64,000 nt of DNA from Closterium sp. Naga37s-1 (lineage: Eukaryota > Streptophyta > Zygnematophyceae > Desmidiales > Closteriaceae), in assembly GCA_947471745.1 (NCBI GenBank), contig CANJKZ010000395.1, positions 771,001-835,000 of the forward strand, read 5' to 3'. Below are positions 54,901 through 64,000 of the stretch, one piece after another. The notes under the pieces were generated by a model. It saw only the letters and a list, made by a program, of their open reading frames with translations. It had not been told where the DNA came from and ran no database searches. The number at the start of each line of letters is the position of its first letter. Position 1 is the first letter of the stretch. The translations under genes were made by a program, and so were the position numbers.

Positions 54901-56869
54901 CATTGCTCCTCTCCGTGCCCCTTTGCCTTCTCCTCCTGAGTCCTCTCTTCCTGCTCTTCCCGACCCGGAGTCGGACTCTCTTCGTGCTGCCAGTCCTACT
55001 GTCACGCGTCTCCTTGCTACTGTCGTCACTGACCCTTCCTTTGAGTCCACTGCTGCGTCTGCCCTAGTTGCTGAGCTCGTCGACTTTGCTGCTCGCTGTC
55101 GTCTAGACTACGCTGCTAGTCTTGTCGTTGAGTCTGAGTCTGTCTGTCCTCCGTCCGTCGGGGGTGAGTGTGCCCTTGGCACGGACGTCCTTGAGGACAG
55201 GCAGGAGGAGTTCCAGTGTTTGGCTGCTGCTTCAACTCATCTCGTGTCCGTACTGCTTACCCCTGAGGGAGACCCGGATGCACTTGACATCCCGACTCCG
55301 CGCTCTTACGCGGAGGCGATAGAGGGTCCCTACTCCTCTCAGTGGCAGGCAGCTATGGACACAGAGATGGCTTCCTGGAAGTCCACAGGCACCTACGTTG
55401 ACGAGGTTCCCCCGCCTGGGGCGAACATCGTCAGTGGCATGTGGATTTTCAGGGTGAAGCGACCGCCGGGTTCTCCGCCTGTCTTCAAGGCGCGTTACGT
55501 GGCTCGTGGCTTCAGTCAGCGGCAGGGAGTTGACTACTTTCAGACCTTCTCTCCCACCCCGAAGATGACCACTCTTCGGGCACTGCTGCACATAGCTGCT
55601 CACCGCGACTACGAGCTGCACTCTCTTGACTTTAGCACTGCTTTCTTGCAGGGCAGCCTGCACGAGGAGATCTGGCTGCGTCGCCCACCTGGCTTCACTG
55701 GGTCTTTTCCTCCTGGCACCCAGTGGAGCCTCCGGCGGCCAGTCTACGGTCTCCGCCAGGCACCGCGTGAGTGGCACGACACACTGAGGACTACACTTGC
55801 GGCTCTTGGGTTTGCTCCCTCTACTGCCGACCCGTCGCTGTTTCTGCGCACCGACACTTCTTTGCCGCCGTTCTACATCCTCGTGTACGTCGACGACTTG
55901 GTCTTTGCCACAGCTGACACTGCTGGACTCGCCCACGTGAAGTCCGAGCTGCAGAAGAGACACACGTGCACAGACCTGGGTGAACTGCGCAGCTACCTTG
56001 GCTTGCAGATCACCCGGGACAAAGCACGCCGCACCATTACCCTGACTCAGTCACACATGGTGCAGCAGGTCCTTCAGCGCTTCGGCTTCACGTACTCCTC
56101 GCCTCAGGCCACTCCTCTGCCTACTCGCCACTCGCTCTCAGCTCTGCCTTCGGATGAGTCCGTAGAGTCGAGTGGCCCGTACCCAGAGCTTGTTGGCTGC
56201 CTCATGTACCTGATGACCTGCACACGACCTGACCTCGCATACCCTCTTAGCATTCTCGCACGCTATGTTGCTCCTGGGAGACACAGACCGGAGCACATGG
56301 CTGCAGCGAAGAGGGTGTTGCGTTACTTGTGCAGTACGTCGGGCATGGGGCTTGTGCTTGGAGGGCAGAGTCCAGTGGTCCTCACTGGGCACGCAGACGC
56401 TTCTTGGGCTGACGACCAGGCTACGCAGCGGTCGTCACAGGGTTACACCTTCAGCCTTGGTTCCGGCTCTGTTTCGTGGCGAGCTACCCGCTCGTCTTCT
56501 GTTCTCAGCTCCAGTTGTGAGGCTGAGATCTACGCCGGGGCCATGGCTGCACAGGAGCTTCGCTGGCTCAGCTACCTGCTGACTGACCTCGGAGAGCCGC
56601 CTCGTTCTCCTCCAGTGCTGTACGTAGACAACAAGGCCATGCTGGCCTTGTGTCGAGAGCAGAGACTGGAGCACAGAACGAAGCACATTGCTCTCCGCTA
56701 CTTCCTTGCTCGTGAGCTACAGCAGCGTGGTCAGCTGCGGCTTGCGTACGTGGCCTCTCAGGCCAACACTGCTGATATCTTCACCAAGGCACTTGCGCCT
56801 TGTGATCATCAGCGCTTCTGTACTCAGCTGGGTCTTGTGCCTACCTTGCCTCACTTGCTCACCCCTTGA
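51968..56869 (+). CDS. copia pol: protease, integrase, reverse transcriptase, RNase H
   Basis: One open frame from just after the TAG to TGA at 56869. In order: a Cys/His-rich stretch with CGGAHSTQRC (zinc-knuckle-like); the aspartic protease motif FTLDSGASRSFF; the pre-integrase zinc module (HHRLGHP ... CVPC); the integrase core (MDVWGP, VVDDYSRYT, HSDRGGEF, QQNGIAERR); a long GGAEPGGAT-type repeat linker (about 53970-54260) and a Gly/Ala-rich stretch; reverse transcriptase (YVARGFSQRQGVDYFQTFSP, LDFSTAFLQG, VYVDDLVFA); and RNase H (GHADASWADD, SSSCEAEIYAG). All catalytic motifs look intact. It is presumably expressed as part of a gag-pol polyprotein, so its own start is uncertain. Confidence 0.93.
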   Translation, partial: QRTRDIPPPQQLREWYAARQRGGGTGPCTYVLRTGDRAGEQCGGAHSTQRCFGRLTDASCHQFPEATETPRWGELSRAGVAVFDLDFDAILAAMYAVTISDEGDCYRCFPPDPGIETAALGTGEAAALGASEAAALGARASAHSGAGESALSGTASASASHTFTLDSGASRSFFRDRTTLTPLGRPVAVSLADPSGGPVLAHFSTVLPCPAAPSGTLSGLYLPSFSTNLVSGADLQDAGVHQFTPASQRVTHCTDARTGRHLATFTRRPGSSLYTLTTASPPVTASGQVAASGQVFAAASRSGPESAPCSCRLLSHETLLWHHRLGHPSLLRLRGMASRVLVSGLPRSLPPLPPGPGPTCVPCVEGRQRAAPHSSQFPPTEAPLQTLHMDVWGPARVRGQGHERYFLLVVDDYSRYTTVFPLRSKGDVTEVLIDWIRAARLQLRQSFSSDFPVLRLHSDRGGEFSSGLLRAYCRARGIRQTFTLPDSPQQNGIAERRIGMVMDVARTSMMHAAAPHFLWPFAVRYAAHQINLHPRVSMPETSPALLWTGKVGDASAFRVWGSRAFVRDLSADKLSPRAAPCVFLGFPPDAPGWQFYHPTSCRVLSSQDVTFDESVPYYRLFPYRTPSLPPPPLFLVPGPPPVDPLPPQGPAPSAVSQVDAVEPVEVTGDSGAAEGAEPGGADSGGAEPEGATTGGAEPGGAEPGGATTGGAEPGGAEPGGATPGGAEPGGATPGGAEPGGAEPEGAGPARVASGGAEPGGSPGASPRREPLSPQELREWFARRWRRAAGAGGSSTAEGAGAAGPGGARTGSTGAAGPAGTPGAGAAEGVGAEAPAVGPGGGPAGGATGAAGGTGAGGAAGAGAAAGGTGAVPAVSGVAARPRPYFVPLLQQVLGLPPSTGPPPPLECPQPVPSQLQLQPASTLPAPSPYTGPTGGLAERREPASRPASPVRLARTSGRGSRQRPPPVPGTHRMSLRPSIAPLRAPLPSPPESSLPALPDPESDSLRAASPTVTRLLATVVTDPSFESTAASALVAELVDFAARCRLDYAASLVVESESVCPPSVGGECALGTDVLEDRQEEFQCLAAASTHLVSVLLTPEGDPDALDIPTPRSYAEAIEGPYSSQWQAAMDTEMASWKSTGTYVDEVPPPGANIVSGMWIFRVKRPPGSPPVFKARYVARGFSQRQGVDYFQTFSPTPKMTTLRALLHIAAHRDYELHSLDFSTAFLQGSLHEEIWLRRPPGFTGSFPPGTQWSLRRPVYGLRQAPREWHDTLRTTLAALGFAPSTADPSLFLRTDTSLPPFYILVYVDDLVFATADTAGLAHVKSELQKRHTCTDLGELRSYLGLQITRDKARRTITLTQSHMVQQVLQRFGFTYSSPQATPLPTRHSLSALPSDESVESSGPYPELVGCLMYLMTCTRPDLAYPLSILARYVAPGRHRPEHMAAAKRVLRYLCSTSGMGLVLGGQSPVVLTGHADASWADDQATQRSSQGYTFSLGSGSVSWRATRSSSVLSSSCEAEIYAGAMAAQELRWLSYLLTDLGEPPRSPPVLYVDNKAMLALCREQRLEHRTKHIALRYFLARELQQRGQLRLAYVASQANTADIFTKALAPCDHQRFCTQLGLVPTLPHLLTP

Positions 56870-57078
56870 CCTTGTTTGTACTGTTGCATATATATATACA
56901 CCTGCTCTTGCTTGTCTAGCCTTATATATATATATGTAATCCTGCATGTGAACTGGCCTTGTGGCCTTGACCTTGTGCTCGGAATGTGTGGTGACTTTGT
57001 GATCCACCCTGAGCTTGCTTTGCTTTGCTTGACTGGTCTTGTGACCCCTTGTTCTCCCCCACTTTGCCTATGGGGGTG

Positions 57079-57204
57079 TGTCAGATTTATATGACATAGC
57101 TACTGTAGGCTATAGTGGGGTAGCACATATGGGGTACAGTTTTCTAGGGTTTACATTTGTACCCAACTTTCCCTTAGTCATTTTTCATTCCTCGTTTCTT
57201 CTCA
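57079..57204 (+). repeat. right LTR, 126 bp
   Basis: Same sequence as 49851-49976. Preceded by TATGGGGGTG, a purine-rich stretch suitable as polypurine tract. Confidence 0.95.
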
Positions 57205-57209
57205 TCACC
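57205..57209. other. target-site duplication, right copy
   Basis: TCACC, matching 49846-49850. The 5-bp length is typical of LTR retrotransposon integration. Confidence 0.9.
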
Positions 57210-58180
57210 AGACCCTGACGGCGTGGAACATCCTGAGAATCAAACAACTGGTTCGGACTGTCACCGCTCTGCGCCATAAACCGGAAACACAAATTTACTA
57301 TGAACAACGCCGGACTTGGCACCTGTCGTTCGCATGACTGAACAGTCACAAACAGCGAGGCCTACAAACTCGTTTGTCATGCGCCGATGTCGCAAGCAAA
57401 CTCCCACTTTTGTGATCACAACAATTGGGATACCCGTCGCGACCCTGCTTGGTACCGCCTACTCCCATATAGACTATGAAATAGGTGAGGGCGTGGTGTA
57501 TCGAGCTCAGAAGGTTTTAAGTGGGTGCGAATGTGGAGTTACGAACGCCCCAGCAACAATCCAACTCGACATAACGGGCGAACCAAACACATCCTCGTTA
57601 TAAAGTGTTTGATTGCATTAGGATGGCTTAAGGAAGGTTTAGATTCCTTACATGTAACCACAAATACCTCCACCCTGAAATGGAAGAGGCTTCACCAATC
57701 ACCACCAGCCCCTCAGCACTGACTGATGTCACCCGTCCCTCACTCCACACTAGGTACAGTATTTTCAATGCTCGTTGGCCCTGTGGTGCCAGCTTGCATT
57801 CTCGTCCCGCGTCGTCTTTCCGAGGCGCACCGCGCCCTGGTGGGTGGCATGGCATGACAGCGCCAGGGTGTTTCAGCAGCTGCGAAAACTCGCGAGATTA
57901 CTAGCTCTTACCGAATCATACGAGCGAATATTCTCATCAAGTAACCGTTTCGCGCAACATCTTCCTGCTTCTTGATTGCTCATCTCGTTCGGGCAGATGC
58001 CAACAGAACAAGGCCATTTTCTTGCTTTCGACTTTTCCTTGTCTTGATTTCTTTCTGTTTCTTTCAGAGCTAAGCTCATCCTCCTAATTTGAGCTCACAT
58101 GCAAGCATCCCACTTGAATGTGACCGTTTGGATTCTTTTTCGTTAGCTTTACGAGTTCCAGTTCCTTTTTGTTCCGATCG
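57210..58180. other. intergenic between the retrotransposon and GT47 gene
   Basis: No supported gene. Small frames (57316-57603, 57680-57904) lack recognisable features. The last 150 bases, T-rich with TTTCTTTCTG-like text, are probably the promoter and leader of the GT47 gene. Confidence 0.55.
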
Positions 58181-61100
58181 ATGGCCTTAGGCTTGTCACG
58201 GCATGGATATTCCTCCAGATCCTCAGCGCACGCGAAGGGTTCGTCTTTAATTACTTGGGTAATAAAGTGGCTACCTTTAGTTCTCCTACTATGGATATTC
58301 CTTGCGTGGACAGCGCCGCACCACATACTCTCGCACATGTTCGGTATCACCTACGCCACGCCAGCTTCTATCGCGTACGCGGAAGCCGAATCAGCGGCTG
58401 CGGCGGCGGCGATTGCGCAGGAGGATCGCGGAAGAGGAGACGATGAGATAGGAGAGCACGGAAGATTGGAAGGCGGCAGGGGTCTAGAGGAACGGAGAGC
58501 GGAAGGCGGGAATGGTGACGACGAGCCTCCCTTGGAATTGCCGCTCCGAGTGTACCTTTATCCGCTGCCCGCCGCCTTTAACTTCGGACTACTCCAGGCA
58601 AGCCCCCCGCATCCCACGCATACCTTCCTCAATGCCAAGTATTCCTCGCATTCCGCACTCCTCCGCATTCCCCGACATCCCCAGGTTCCCCCCATGCCCC
58701 GCTTCCCCGCATACCCCCACATCCCCCGCCTCTCCGGCCCCTTCCGCCTTGTGAGCCGCTCCTGGCCAACCCTCTCACCCTGCCGGCTCATGTCCCTCAC
58801 TTCCCCAACGGTCCTTCCTCGCTCGTTTCGCCTCATATTCTTCCTGGCTTCTTTTGCGCTCCTGCATTCTCTCCCACGCTTTGCTCGCTATCAACCTGTG
58901 CCCTCACGAGACAGCCAGGTGTAGAGTAAACATTCTGGTATCCCAAGTACGCTGTATCTTCTGTATCTGTCTTGCACTTATGAGAAAATGATGAAGGCCA
59001 ATGAAAAGGAGAAACGGAATGGACGTGGTGCCAATAGCTGGGGGGGGATTCCCTGCATGAATGGCGAGAGAATGCGATTCTGTTGCCACCCCTTATCACA
59101 TGTCTTCTTTACACACTCTTCATGTCTTAATAGCATAGCATACGCTGTCACAACTCGCAACCAACCCCTTACGCCCAATCTCGCGATCCCACTCCCTCCA
59201 GGCGCAGTGGAATGTGGGGTGTCGTCTCGACATTCTCGCACGCCACGGCGTGCCTCCCTCGTGGAACTTCAACGCCTCTTCCTCCTCCTCCGCCTCCTCC
59301 GCCTCCTCCTCCTCCTCTTCCTCCTCTTCCTCGTCGCTCGTCGCGTCAGCAGACGACGATGCTGACGGGGACGGCGACAACTCGCTAGACCAAGCCGCAG
59401 CCGCCACATTCAGGGCAGAAGAAGCAGAAGCAGTAGCAGTAGCAGCAGATGGGGAAAGAGTAGCGGCGGGCGAAGGCGACATCGACGCCATGAAGGGCGT
59501 GCATCTGCCGATGCTGGAGCAGACGGACGGGCTGGCGAGGCTGTCAGGGTGGTCCGAGGAGGCGGTGGCGGTGGCGGTGCCGTGCTACCACAACTTCCCC
59601 TACTACTGGCAGCACAGCGTCGAGTACTACATGACTCTCTCCCTGCTCTTCGGTGCGTCCCTCCCTGTGTGCCTGGGTGGGTGGGTGGCTGGGTGGATAG
59701 TTGGATGGGTGGGTGGGTTGGGTAGGTAGGTGGGTGGGTAGAGTGGTGGCATGTTGGCATGGTGGGTTGGTGGGTGGAATGGTGAATGCTGGGTGGGAGA
59801 CAGATGCGGTGAGTGGGTTTGTGAGCCCCTTGACCAGCAAGAAAGATATCTTGTTCATGAGCAGGAAGGAACGAGCAGGCTTGTTGCCTACAAAGCAGTG
59901 AGAATGTAGCGACTTACCTCTCTCATACATGGATTGCCTTAACCACATGATACACCCACATGCTGCCACGTCCATTCCCCACTCCCTTAAACCCAGCCCC
60001 CAGCCCCCAGCCCCCAGCCCCCACCCCTCATCCCCCATCCCCTATCCCCCTTCTCCCCCACTCATCCCCCATCCCTTCCCCACCCCCCATCCCCAATCCC
60101 GCCATCCCCCACTCCCCACCCCCCTCCCCCCCATGCGCGGTGGGCGTGCCTCAGGGTCGGAGGCGGTGGTGCGGGTGGAGGAGCCGTCACACGCGGACGT
60201 GGTGTTCCTGCCCTACTTCTCCACGCTCGCCTTCCGCCTCAAGGCCAGGTAGGAACCTACTTGCAGGGTCAGGTCAGGCAGGGCTCGGAGAAGATCCACA
60301 CGCGCACCTTCCTCGTCTCCTCACCAGATTGCACTTGGATTCCCCTCACTCGGCATGATCACACTGTCCGCTTCCCTAACTGTACCTGACTGTACCTAAT
60401 TGTACCTAACTGTAACTAAACTGTACGTCCGTCCTCCCGTGTCACCCTTTCTCCCCCCTCCCACCACAGTGCGCGGCTGAACGCGCAGCTACTGCCAGTG
60501 CTACCGCGCATGGCCACTCATCCGCTGCTCATGCCCGCCGTGTACCCGGTCACATTCGCCAATGCTTCCCGGGACCTGCTGCAGCCCGTGAGGAAGCTGG
60601 CTGTGGACCTCGACATGTACCCGCCCATGGTGTGTAGTGTGGGGGGGGGGGGGGGAGGGGGTAAATGGGGAGGGGTGGGTGAGAGGTGGGGGGGACTTCG
60701 AGGCACCTTGAAAGGCCTTTCGTGCCCTGCTGCAGCCCGTCAGGAAGCTGGCTGTGGACCTCGACATGTACCCGCCCATGGCACGTGTGGTTACGTGCGT
60801 GCGGGCGGGCGGGCGGGCGGACGGGCAGGCATGTGTGCGTGGTTGCGCACCTATGTGTGTGTGCGGGAGGGGCGGGAACTGAGGAATTCTGCGAGGGGTT
60901 GCGTGGGTGGAGGGAGGAGGGGGGGGAGGAAAGGGAGGTTGTGTATGCATCTGTTTGCTTGCAAACCTTTTTTCACCTTATAATACCTCACAACCCGGAC
61001 ACTGAACAACTGTGAATCCCAAACCTTAATCCCTTTGCCACAACCCTGAACCCTACACTACACCAGATGCTGTAAACCCTGCTCTCACCACACACCCACA

Positions 61101-63835
61101 CATGATGCAATGCAAGTAACCACGATACACGGCAAAACCTAAACCTGGAACCTTAAACCCTAAATGCTAGACAAGAACTTGTTGGTTTGAGGTCTCAGAG
61201 AGGAATCATGACAAGTGGTTGTAAACCCTAACCCTCGTCCTTCCTTTAAGCACCCCCACCACCACCATCCTTCCCCGTCAACCCCACTTGTGTATGGTGG
61301 AGGGGGATAGAAGGGCGGACACTCGGGTACGGGATAGGGCAGGCGAATGAGGGGTTTGGGCACTCGCTTAGAGTGCAATGTAAGCACACCTCTCTCAGGG
61401 TGCATTGAAAGCACACCTCTCTCAGGGTGCATTGAAAGCACACCTCTCTCAGGGTGCATTGAAAGCACGCTGCACAAGATGGCTCTGATTCGACTCAGAA
61501 GCCATCCTCCTCTCCCCATCCCCCTTTCCCTTGCTTCCCCACCACCAGACGCACACCCACACTGATCCACGTGCTCGTGATGGTGTTGCTGGTCACCTCA
61601 AAACCCAGTCCTCACCTTTCCCCCTCTCCCCATCCCACCATACCCTCGTCCTCCACCCCTCCCCCTCTCCCCCTTCCCTCCCTCCCACCACAGGACGCAG
61701 ACCCACTGATCGATGTGGTGGTGCCGTGCGCTGCCCTGGTGCCCGCTTGCTTCGATGACCCATGTGCTTAGCTGCAGCGTTCCCCCGTCCCCGTGTTCCC
61801 CGCTCTCCTTTTTTCCCCATCCCCGCTCCACCCCCCCACCACAGGACGCGGACCCACTGATTGATGTGGTGGTGCCGTACGCTGCTCTGGTGCCCGCTTA
61901 CGCTGATGACCCGGGGTCGTGGCAGCAGCGCCCCACGCTGCTCTACTTCCGTGGCAACAAGTGGCGCGCTGGCCATGCTGAGGTGCGCGGGAGAGGGAGT
62001 AGGGAGGGCGGGAGAGACGGACGGAGGGAGGGATGGGGGGGGACTTGAAGGCGGAGGGACGGAGGGAGGGAGGGAGTGAGCGAGGGAGCTTGAGTAGCCG
62101 CGTTCATGGTGGCTGGGTTGATCCAAGGCATCTTGAACCAATCCTCGACCTCCTTTTCCCCACACTCTCCTTCGCACCCCTCCGCCTCCCCTCCACTCTC
62201 ACCCCCGCAGGGCCAGGCAGTGCGGAGGGCGCTAGCAGAGGTGCTGGTGGGGCAGAGGGGCGTGGTGTTTGAGGCAGCACTGGCGAGCGATGAGGATAAT
62301 ATCATGGGGGCTGCGGGGGGCCTCCGGCGAGCCAAGTACTGCCTCTCCCCTGAAGGTGAGCAAGAAAGAACGCAAGGTGTTTGTGACATGGTTGAGATGT
62401 TTGGCATGTTTGCCACCCCCAACGCAAACCATCCCCAGCCACTCTTCCCCTCTCCCTCTCCTCTTCCCCCTCTCACACCACCATCCCATAACAAACCTGC
62501 TTGTTCCCACCTCGCCGTTTCCCTATGCCCCTGCCTCTCCCCCCTCCTGCTCCCCCCTCCCGCTCCCCATCCCGCTCCCCATCCCCCTCCCCACCCCCGC
62601 CCAGGTGACACCTCGTCCAGCTGTCGCCTGTACGACAGCATCCTATCGGGGTGCATCCCAGTGGTGGTATCAGACAGCATCGAGCTGCCCTTCGAGGACG
62701 CCTTAGACTACTCCTCCTTCGCCCTCTTCGTCCCCACCGCCCTCGCTCTCCGCCCCGGCCACCTGCTTGAGCTGCTTCAGGGGCAGAGCCGCGCACAGTG
62801 GCAGCGCAGATGGTCCAACATGCGCCGGGTGAGAAGGGAGGGGGTGGGAGGAGTGGGGAACGGTGCGGTGGGGTTGGGTGGGAGGGGTGGGGTGGGGTGC
62901 GGCGGAGTGGAGTGGGGTTAAGAGCGGCGGGGTTGTGCTGGCCCTGCTGCATGGGCAGAGCCGCGCACAGTGGCAGCGCAGATGGTCCAACATGCGCCGG
63001 GTGAGAAGGGAGGGGGTGGGAGGAGTGGGGAACGGTGCGGTGGGGTTGGGTGGGATGGGGTGGGGTGGGGTGCGGCAGAGTGGAGTGGGGTTAAGAGCGG
63101 CGGGGTTGTGCTGGCCCTGCTGCATGGGCAGCGCAGATGGTCCAACATGCGCCGGGTGAGAGAGGAGGGAGTGGGAGGAGGAGATGGTGCGGTGCGGTGG
63201 GGTGAGGTCGGGTGGGTGGGGTTGTGCGGGAGGATGGGTGGGATGGGCATGGTGGGGGTTTGAGAAGGGCGGGTGGTAGTTCTGGGCGGGCAAGGAAAAA
63301 CATTATTACTGCTTATAATCTACACTTTCTCACTCGACTCATTTTCCTCCCTACTTCCTCATACCTATCCCATGGGTTTCTTCCCCCCCACTCATAAACA
63401 GCCATCCTTTGTTCCACCCCTTCTGACCCCCTCTTTCTTCCAATCTCCCCAAACCCCCTCCATTGCCCTCCCCACACCCCTCCCCCCTAAATCTCTGCGG
63501 CCCTAACACTTAACAACTGCATCACCTTTTGAGGCCCTCTAAAGTCGTACCACCCCTCATCCTTCTCCCCATCTCCGCCTCCCCGGCCCCCCTTCTCCCT
63601 GTCATCCCAGCTGCGCAAGCACTTCGAGTTCTCATCACTGCCCGAGCCGGGGGGAGCGGAGGACACAGTGTGGAGAGCAGTGTCAAGGCGCATGAGGGGC
63701 AGCACGGGGAGTGCAGGGGCGCAGCGCAACAGGCGGCAGCGCCTGCGGCTGCTGCTGCGGCAGCTGGCACACTACGGGCTGAATGCCTCGCACCTGCAGC
63801 AGCCAGTGCACTTGCGCCCACCTGTGCACTTGTAG
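58181..63835 (+). CDS. exostosin-family GT47 glycosyltransferase, ARAD-like
   Basis: Golgi type II membrane glycosyltransferase, probably for cell-wall polysaccharide; plant ARAD relatives act on pectic arabinan. Exons: 58181-58597, 59202-59652, 60155-60248, 60470-60629, 61845-61982, 62211-62355, 62605-62828, 63611-63835; 1,854 bases, 617 residues, phases close. A TM anchor WLPLVLLLWIFLAW lies near residues 30-43, then an acidic stem. Exostosin signatures are LRVYLYPLPAAFNFGLL, SVEYYMTLSLLF, SHADVVFLPYFSTLAF, RPTLLYFRGNKWR, AKYCLSPEGDTSSSCRLYDS, CIPVVVSDSIELPFEDALDY and KHFEF. The intron after exon 1 starts with GC (CAG|GCAAGC). Acidic/Ala-rich and Ser-rich insertions lie in exon 2. Many exon fragments are duplicated in its introns. 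The substrate cannot be assigned from sequence. Confidence 0.87.
60695..60781 (+). pseudogene. palindrome P11 and duplicated end of GT47 exon 60470-60629
   Basis: Bases 60727-60781 repeat 60575-60629 (CTGCAGCCCGTGAGGAAGCT ... GACATGTACCCGCCCATGG) with one clear substitution. Between them lies ACTTCGAGGCACCTTGAAAG (60695-60714), a decayed version of the recurring palindrome. Confidence 0.75.
60785..60835 (+). repeat. G-rich stretch in a GT47 intron
   Basis: GGGCGGGCGGGCGGGCGGAC at about 60811-60830 and a run of about 16 G near 60642-60660 could form G-quadruplexes in the same intron. Confidence 0.7.
61384..61467. repeat. 27-bp tandem repeat, three copies
   Basis: Three near-identical copies of a 27-bp unit starting GCACACCTCTCTCAGGGTGC, in the GT47 intron before exon 61845-61982. 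CCCTAAA-like words are scattered from 61020 to 61235 just upstream. Confidence 0.9.
61694..61770 (+). pseudogene. duplicated 5' part of GT47 exon 61845-61982
   Basis: GACGCAGACCCACTGATCGA through GATGACCCA repeats the real exon start (DADPLIDVVVP), including the CCACCACAG acceptor. It diverges and reaches TAG at 61768-61770. No palindrome is visible between the copies. Confidence 0.75.
62955..63163 (+). pseudogene. two extra copies of the end of GT47 exon 62605-62828
   Basis: The exon end and following intron (GGGCAGAGCCGCGCACAGTG ... AACATGCGCCGG then GTGAGA) recur at 62955-63002 and, shortened, at 63126-63156. The spacers are the same GGGGTGGGG-rich intron text, so this is a tandem amplification of a unit of about 170 bp. 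Confidence 0.8.
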
Positions 63836-63867
63836 CGTGATTCTGACTGAGTCGTTGCCTCTAGGAT

Positions 63868-63948
63868 GCGGCAGCTGGCACACCACGGGCTGAATGCCTC
63901 TCACCTGCAGCAGCCCGTGCACGTGCGCCTGCCCGTGCACTTGTAGCG
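63868..63948 (+). pseudogene. duplicated terminal coding segment of the GT47 gene
   Basis: CGGCAGCTGGCACACCACGG ... CACTTGTAG closely repeats 63756-63835, including the stop codon. It lies in what should be the 3' UTR and is not needed for the model. Alternative splicing onto it cannot be excluded. Confidence 0.75.
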
Positions 63949-64000
63949 TTCAGTGGTGTAGCGTGCTCCTAAGCCGCCTCTAGGTTGTGCGTGTGCCTGC

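Larger units (their letters stand above)
49851..57204 (+). mobile_element. complete Ty1/copia LTR retrotransposon
   Basis: A 7,354-bp element bounded by identical 126-bp LTRs (TG...CA) and a TCACC target duplication. Order inside: primer site, repeat-rich leader, gag, then protease-integrase-reverse transcriptase-RNase H. Integrase before reverse transcriptase makes it copia type. Identical LTRs indicate recent insertion. Gag carries a frame disruption and an in-frame TAG, so autonomy is doubtful (see findings). It lies between the KAI2-like and GT47 genes and interrupts no recognised gene. Confidence 0.96.

Noticed and set aside
59544-60038. 164-codon minus-strand frame
   Set aside because: Derived from GGGTGGGT repeats in a GT47 intron.
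1-64000. tRNA or rRNA genes
   Set aside because: I saw no convincing rRNA sequence or tRNA cloverleaf; a covariance-model scan would be needed to exclude tRNAs.

Overview
This is nuclear DNA of a eukaryote with many spliceosomal introns. It is GC-rich and full of short tandem repeats and triplet-encoded alanine, glutamine and glycine runs. The gene set points to the green (streptophyte) lineage: red chlorophyll catabolite reductase, a KAI2/D14-type alpha/beta hydrolase, a PHD-containing plant-type SCC2, a glutaredoxin-DEP-DUF547 fusion and an ARAD-like GT47 glycosyltransferase. A zygnematophycean alga such as Closterium is my best guess. That is inference from gene content and style; I could not test it.

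Layout from left to right. 193-5078 (+): last six exons of squalene synthase, with many exon fragments duplicated and a 1.6 kb satellite in one intron. 6475-22024 (+): a giant PHD-TFS2M-SPOC transcription regulator. 22655-31345 (+): the cohesin loader SCC2 in 27 exons. 31706-34043 (-): red chlorophyll catabolite reductase, tail-to-tail with SCC2. 35825-38641 (-): glutaredoxin-DEP-DUF547 protein, head-to-head with a secreted CAP/PR-1-like protein at 39224-40705 (+). 42207-45060 (+): DUS1-like tRNA-dihydrouridine synthase. 45766-47514 (-): KAI2/D14-like hydrolase. 47515-49850: a gene-free region with an AT-rich island. 49851-57204: a complete Ty1/copia element with identical 126-bp LTRs and a 5-bp target duplication. 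58181-63835 (+): an exostosin-family GT47 glycosyltransferase.

The genes do not form one pathway; they are independent housekeeping, chromatin, plastid, receptor and cell-wall genes. Exon chains were built by hand. In every multi-exon gene read from its start codon the phases close and the summed coding length divides by three, which strongly supports the models.

The most unusual signal is a palindrome of about 18-20 bp, consensus TTTTGAGGCGCCTCAAAA. It recurs in introns and intergenic DNA and repeatedly lies between the two copies of a local duplication, most often a duplicated exon fragment. It occurs in the squalene synthase gene, the GT47 gene and the 45.4 kb intergenic spacer. Several of the pseudo-exons end at the TGA inside the palindrome.
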